Part shown: positions 62,834 to 64,000 of the stretch, piece by piece
Position numbering within the stretch: position 1 is the stretch's first letter
Layout: every line of letters starts with the position of its first letter
Source: Reinekea forsetii
Lineage (GTDB): Bacteria > Pseudomonadota > Gammaproteobacteria > Pseudomonadales > Natronospirillaceae
Direction: 5' to 3'
DNA: 64,000 nt
Assembly: GCF_002795845.1 (NCBI RefSeq)
Contig: NZ_CP011797.1
Coordinates: 767,501-831,500 of the forward strand
Program-made: the position numbers and the translations under genes
Notes under the pieces: model-generated
The model's database searches: none
Told to the model about the DNA's origin: nothing
The model's input: only the letters and a program-made list of their open reading frames with translations

Positions 62834-63053
62834 GTTTCAAGTTGCGTTGCTTGTAAAACGGGTTAGATGCCCGTGGTAGAGCTTGAGCCGCTCGATGATA
62901 GCGAATTTTAGCTATTAATAGCTCGATCCAGAGGCCTGGCCTCTTAATAAATAACGACGGCAAGGCTATACTGTGGGCCCTTGGGTTGAGTACCCTTCGG
63001 ATTCCTTGCCCCATACACATCGGGCCCACCGCGCCAAAAGGTATAAAGCGAAA

Positions 63054-64000
63054 ATGGATGTCACCTTTAACGCCGTTGTTAGTCATCAGGGCGACGGCTT
63101 GAGCCTATACGCCTACCTTGATGGCTACTTTCCCTTTATCGACAACAACGATTGGGCCGCGCGGCTGGTAGCTGATACCACCCTGGTCGATGATTCGGTG
63201 ATGGTTGGTAATCCGCAGCTGCGCCTTGGCCAGCAGCTCAGTTTTTGCCTTAATCACTACAGTGAGGAGGCGGTGGATATTGGCTGGCAGCTGCTCTGGC
63301 AGAACGATGCGTTCTTTGCCGTGCACAAGCCGGCTAACCTGCCGGTGCACCGCACCACACGAAATGTCTACAACACCTTGACGGCGTTAGTCCGGCGCAC
63401 GAGCGATTGGCCCGAGGCGCAGCTATTGCACCGGCTCGACCAGGAAACGGCCGGCATTGTATTGTTCGCGAAAAACAACGATCAGGCGAAGCTCTGGCAA
63501 CCGAAATTTCACACCCTGGTGACGCAAAAAATCTACCAAGCCATCGTCTATGGCACACCCGATTGGACCGAGCTGGAGGTCAATAATAAATTGGCCGTTC
63601 GGGGCGACAGTCCGATCCGTTGTCAGATGCATGTCTGCCGCGCGGATGAAAAGGGTAAGGCTAGCACCACCCGATTTCGGGTTGTACAGCGCATGGCCGG
63701 TTACAGTCTGATCGAATGTGAACTAGTCACCGGGCGCAAGCATCAGATCCGCGCGCATTTGGCGCATTTGGGCCACGCCATCGTCGGCGACAAGATTTAC
63801 GCTCATCAGGGTGAGTATTACCTGCATCGTTTGGCCGACAGCCTGACGCCGGAGCATCACCAGCAATTGCTGAGCCCGCACCAACTGTTGCTGGCGCATC
63901 GTGTTACCCTGCAGCAGAGCGATGACCAGCAAACGGCGCCAGTGGTGATAGTGGACGATCACTATCCAATGGCCTGGCAGGCTTTTCTGGCCGGCTTGCT
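63054..64000 (+). CDS. RluA-family pseudouridine synthase, 3' end missing
   Basis: An open frame of at least 315 codons continuing past the window end. The catalytic motif LLHRLDQETAGIVLFAK (about residues 126-142) contains the essential Asp of the RluA/RluC family, and LVTGRKHQIRAHLAHLGH and VGDKIYAH lie further on. The KPANLPVHRTT segment is also typical. Near the N-terminus a short helical region replaces the S4 domain. It modifies uridines in rRNA or tRNA; which one is unknown. Confidence 0.85.
   Translation, partial: MDVTFNAVVSHQGDGLSLYAYLDGYFPFIDNNDWAARLVADTTLVDDSVMVGNPQLRLGQQLSFCLNHYSEEAVDIGWQLLWQNDAFFAVHKPANLPVHRTTRNVYNTLTALVRRTSDWPEAQLLHRLDQETAGIVLFAKNNDQAKLWQPKFHTLVTQKIYQAIVYGTPDWTELEVNNKLAVRGDSPIRCQMHVCRADEKGKASTTRFRVVQRMAGYSLIECELVTGRKHQIRAHLAHLGHAIVGDKIYAHQGEYYLHRLADSLTPEHHQQLLSPHQLLLAHRVTLQQSDDQQTAPVVIVDDHYPMAWQAFLAGL

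Overview
The window looks like a chromosomal segment of a gammaproteobacterium, probably marine. The evidence is a FinR/Fpr pair, a YadG/YadH-type ABC pair, NhaA, an RlmA/CPXCG neighbourhood, a delta-class carbonic anhydrase and an ordinary rmlBACD operon. An Oceanospirillales-like (for example Reinekea-like) host is my inference and cannot be settled here. I saw no tRNA, rRNA, CRISPR array, integrase or recognisable insertion sequence.

Layout. 1-11.7 kb: housekeeping and small hypothetical genes (SRPBCC protein, LURP-one-like protein, delta carbonic anhydrase, MAPEG protein, methyltransferase, FinR/Fpr, CPXCG protein, RlmA, glycosyltransferase, cold-shock protein). 11.9-16.3 kb: a permease-histidine kinase-receiver fusion with a LuxR-type response regulator. 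16.4-23.3 kb: a secreted choice-of-anchor-I protein, an ABC-2 exporter, and a two-component system divergent from a Met/His-repeat periplasmic protein; the kinase has a Met/His-rich periplasmic loop, which suggests a metal circuit. 23.4-36.5 kb: a complete non-phosphorylative L-fucose pathway (mutarotase, dehydrogenase, lactonase, dehydratase, SDR dehydrogenase, diketo-acid hydrolase) with a sugar ABC importer and a GntR regulator. A second branch (FAH-type dehydratase plus semialdehyde dehydrogenase) would send the stereochemically matching pentose D-arabinose to 2-oxoglutarate. 36.5-39.7 kb: LLM oxidoreductase, MarR regulator, NhaA.

39.7-59.4 kb is the accessory region. It lies between two copies of the 5' end of rmlB: a truncated 209-bp copy at 39726 and the intact gene at 59390. 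Inside is what appears to be a self-contained type I secretion cassette: ABC exporter with an inactive C39-like domain, HlyD adaptor, a small coiled-coil protein, a capsule-synthesis/glycosyltransferase-like protein, six tandem paralogous secreted Cys-containing proteins, three candidate secreted effectors and a TolC-like outer-membrane protein. Two effectors have unrelated N-termini fused to an almost identical 661-residue Ser/Thr/Trp-repeat region. The third has a DUF6973-like domain. All three end with the same short C-terminal sequence, and two are directly preceded by an exported small protein or lipoprotein. I propose a polymorphic effector/immunity system exported by a dedicated non-RTX type I system, with variable N-terminal domains and a constant C-terminal export module. 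This is inferred from architecture and is not a recognised named system.

59.4-64 kb: rmlBACD (dTDP-L-rhamnose synthesis) and a partial RluA-family pseudouridine synthase running off the window end.
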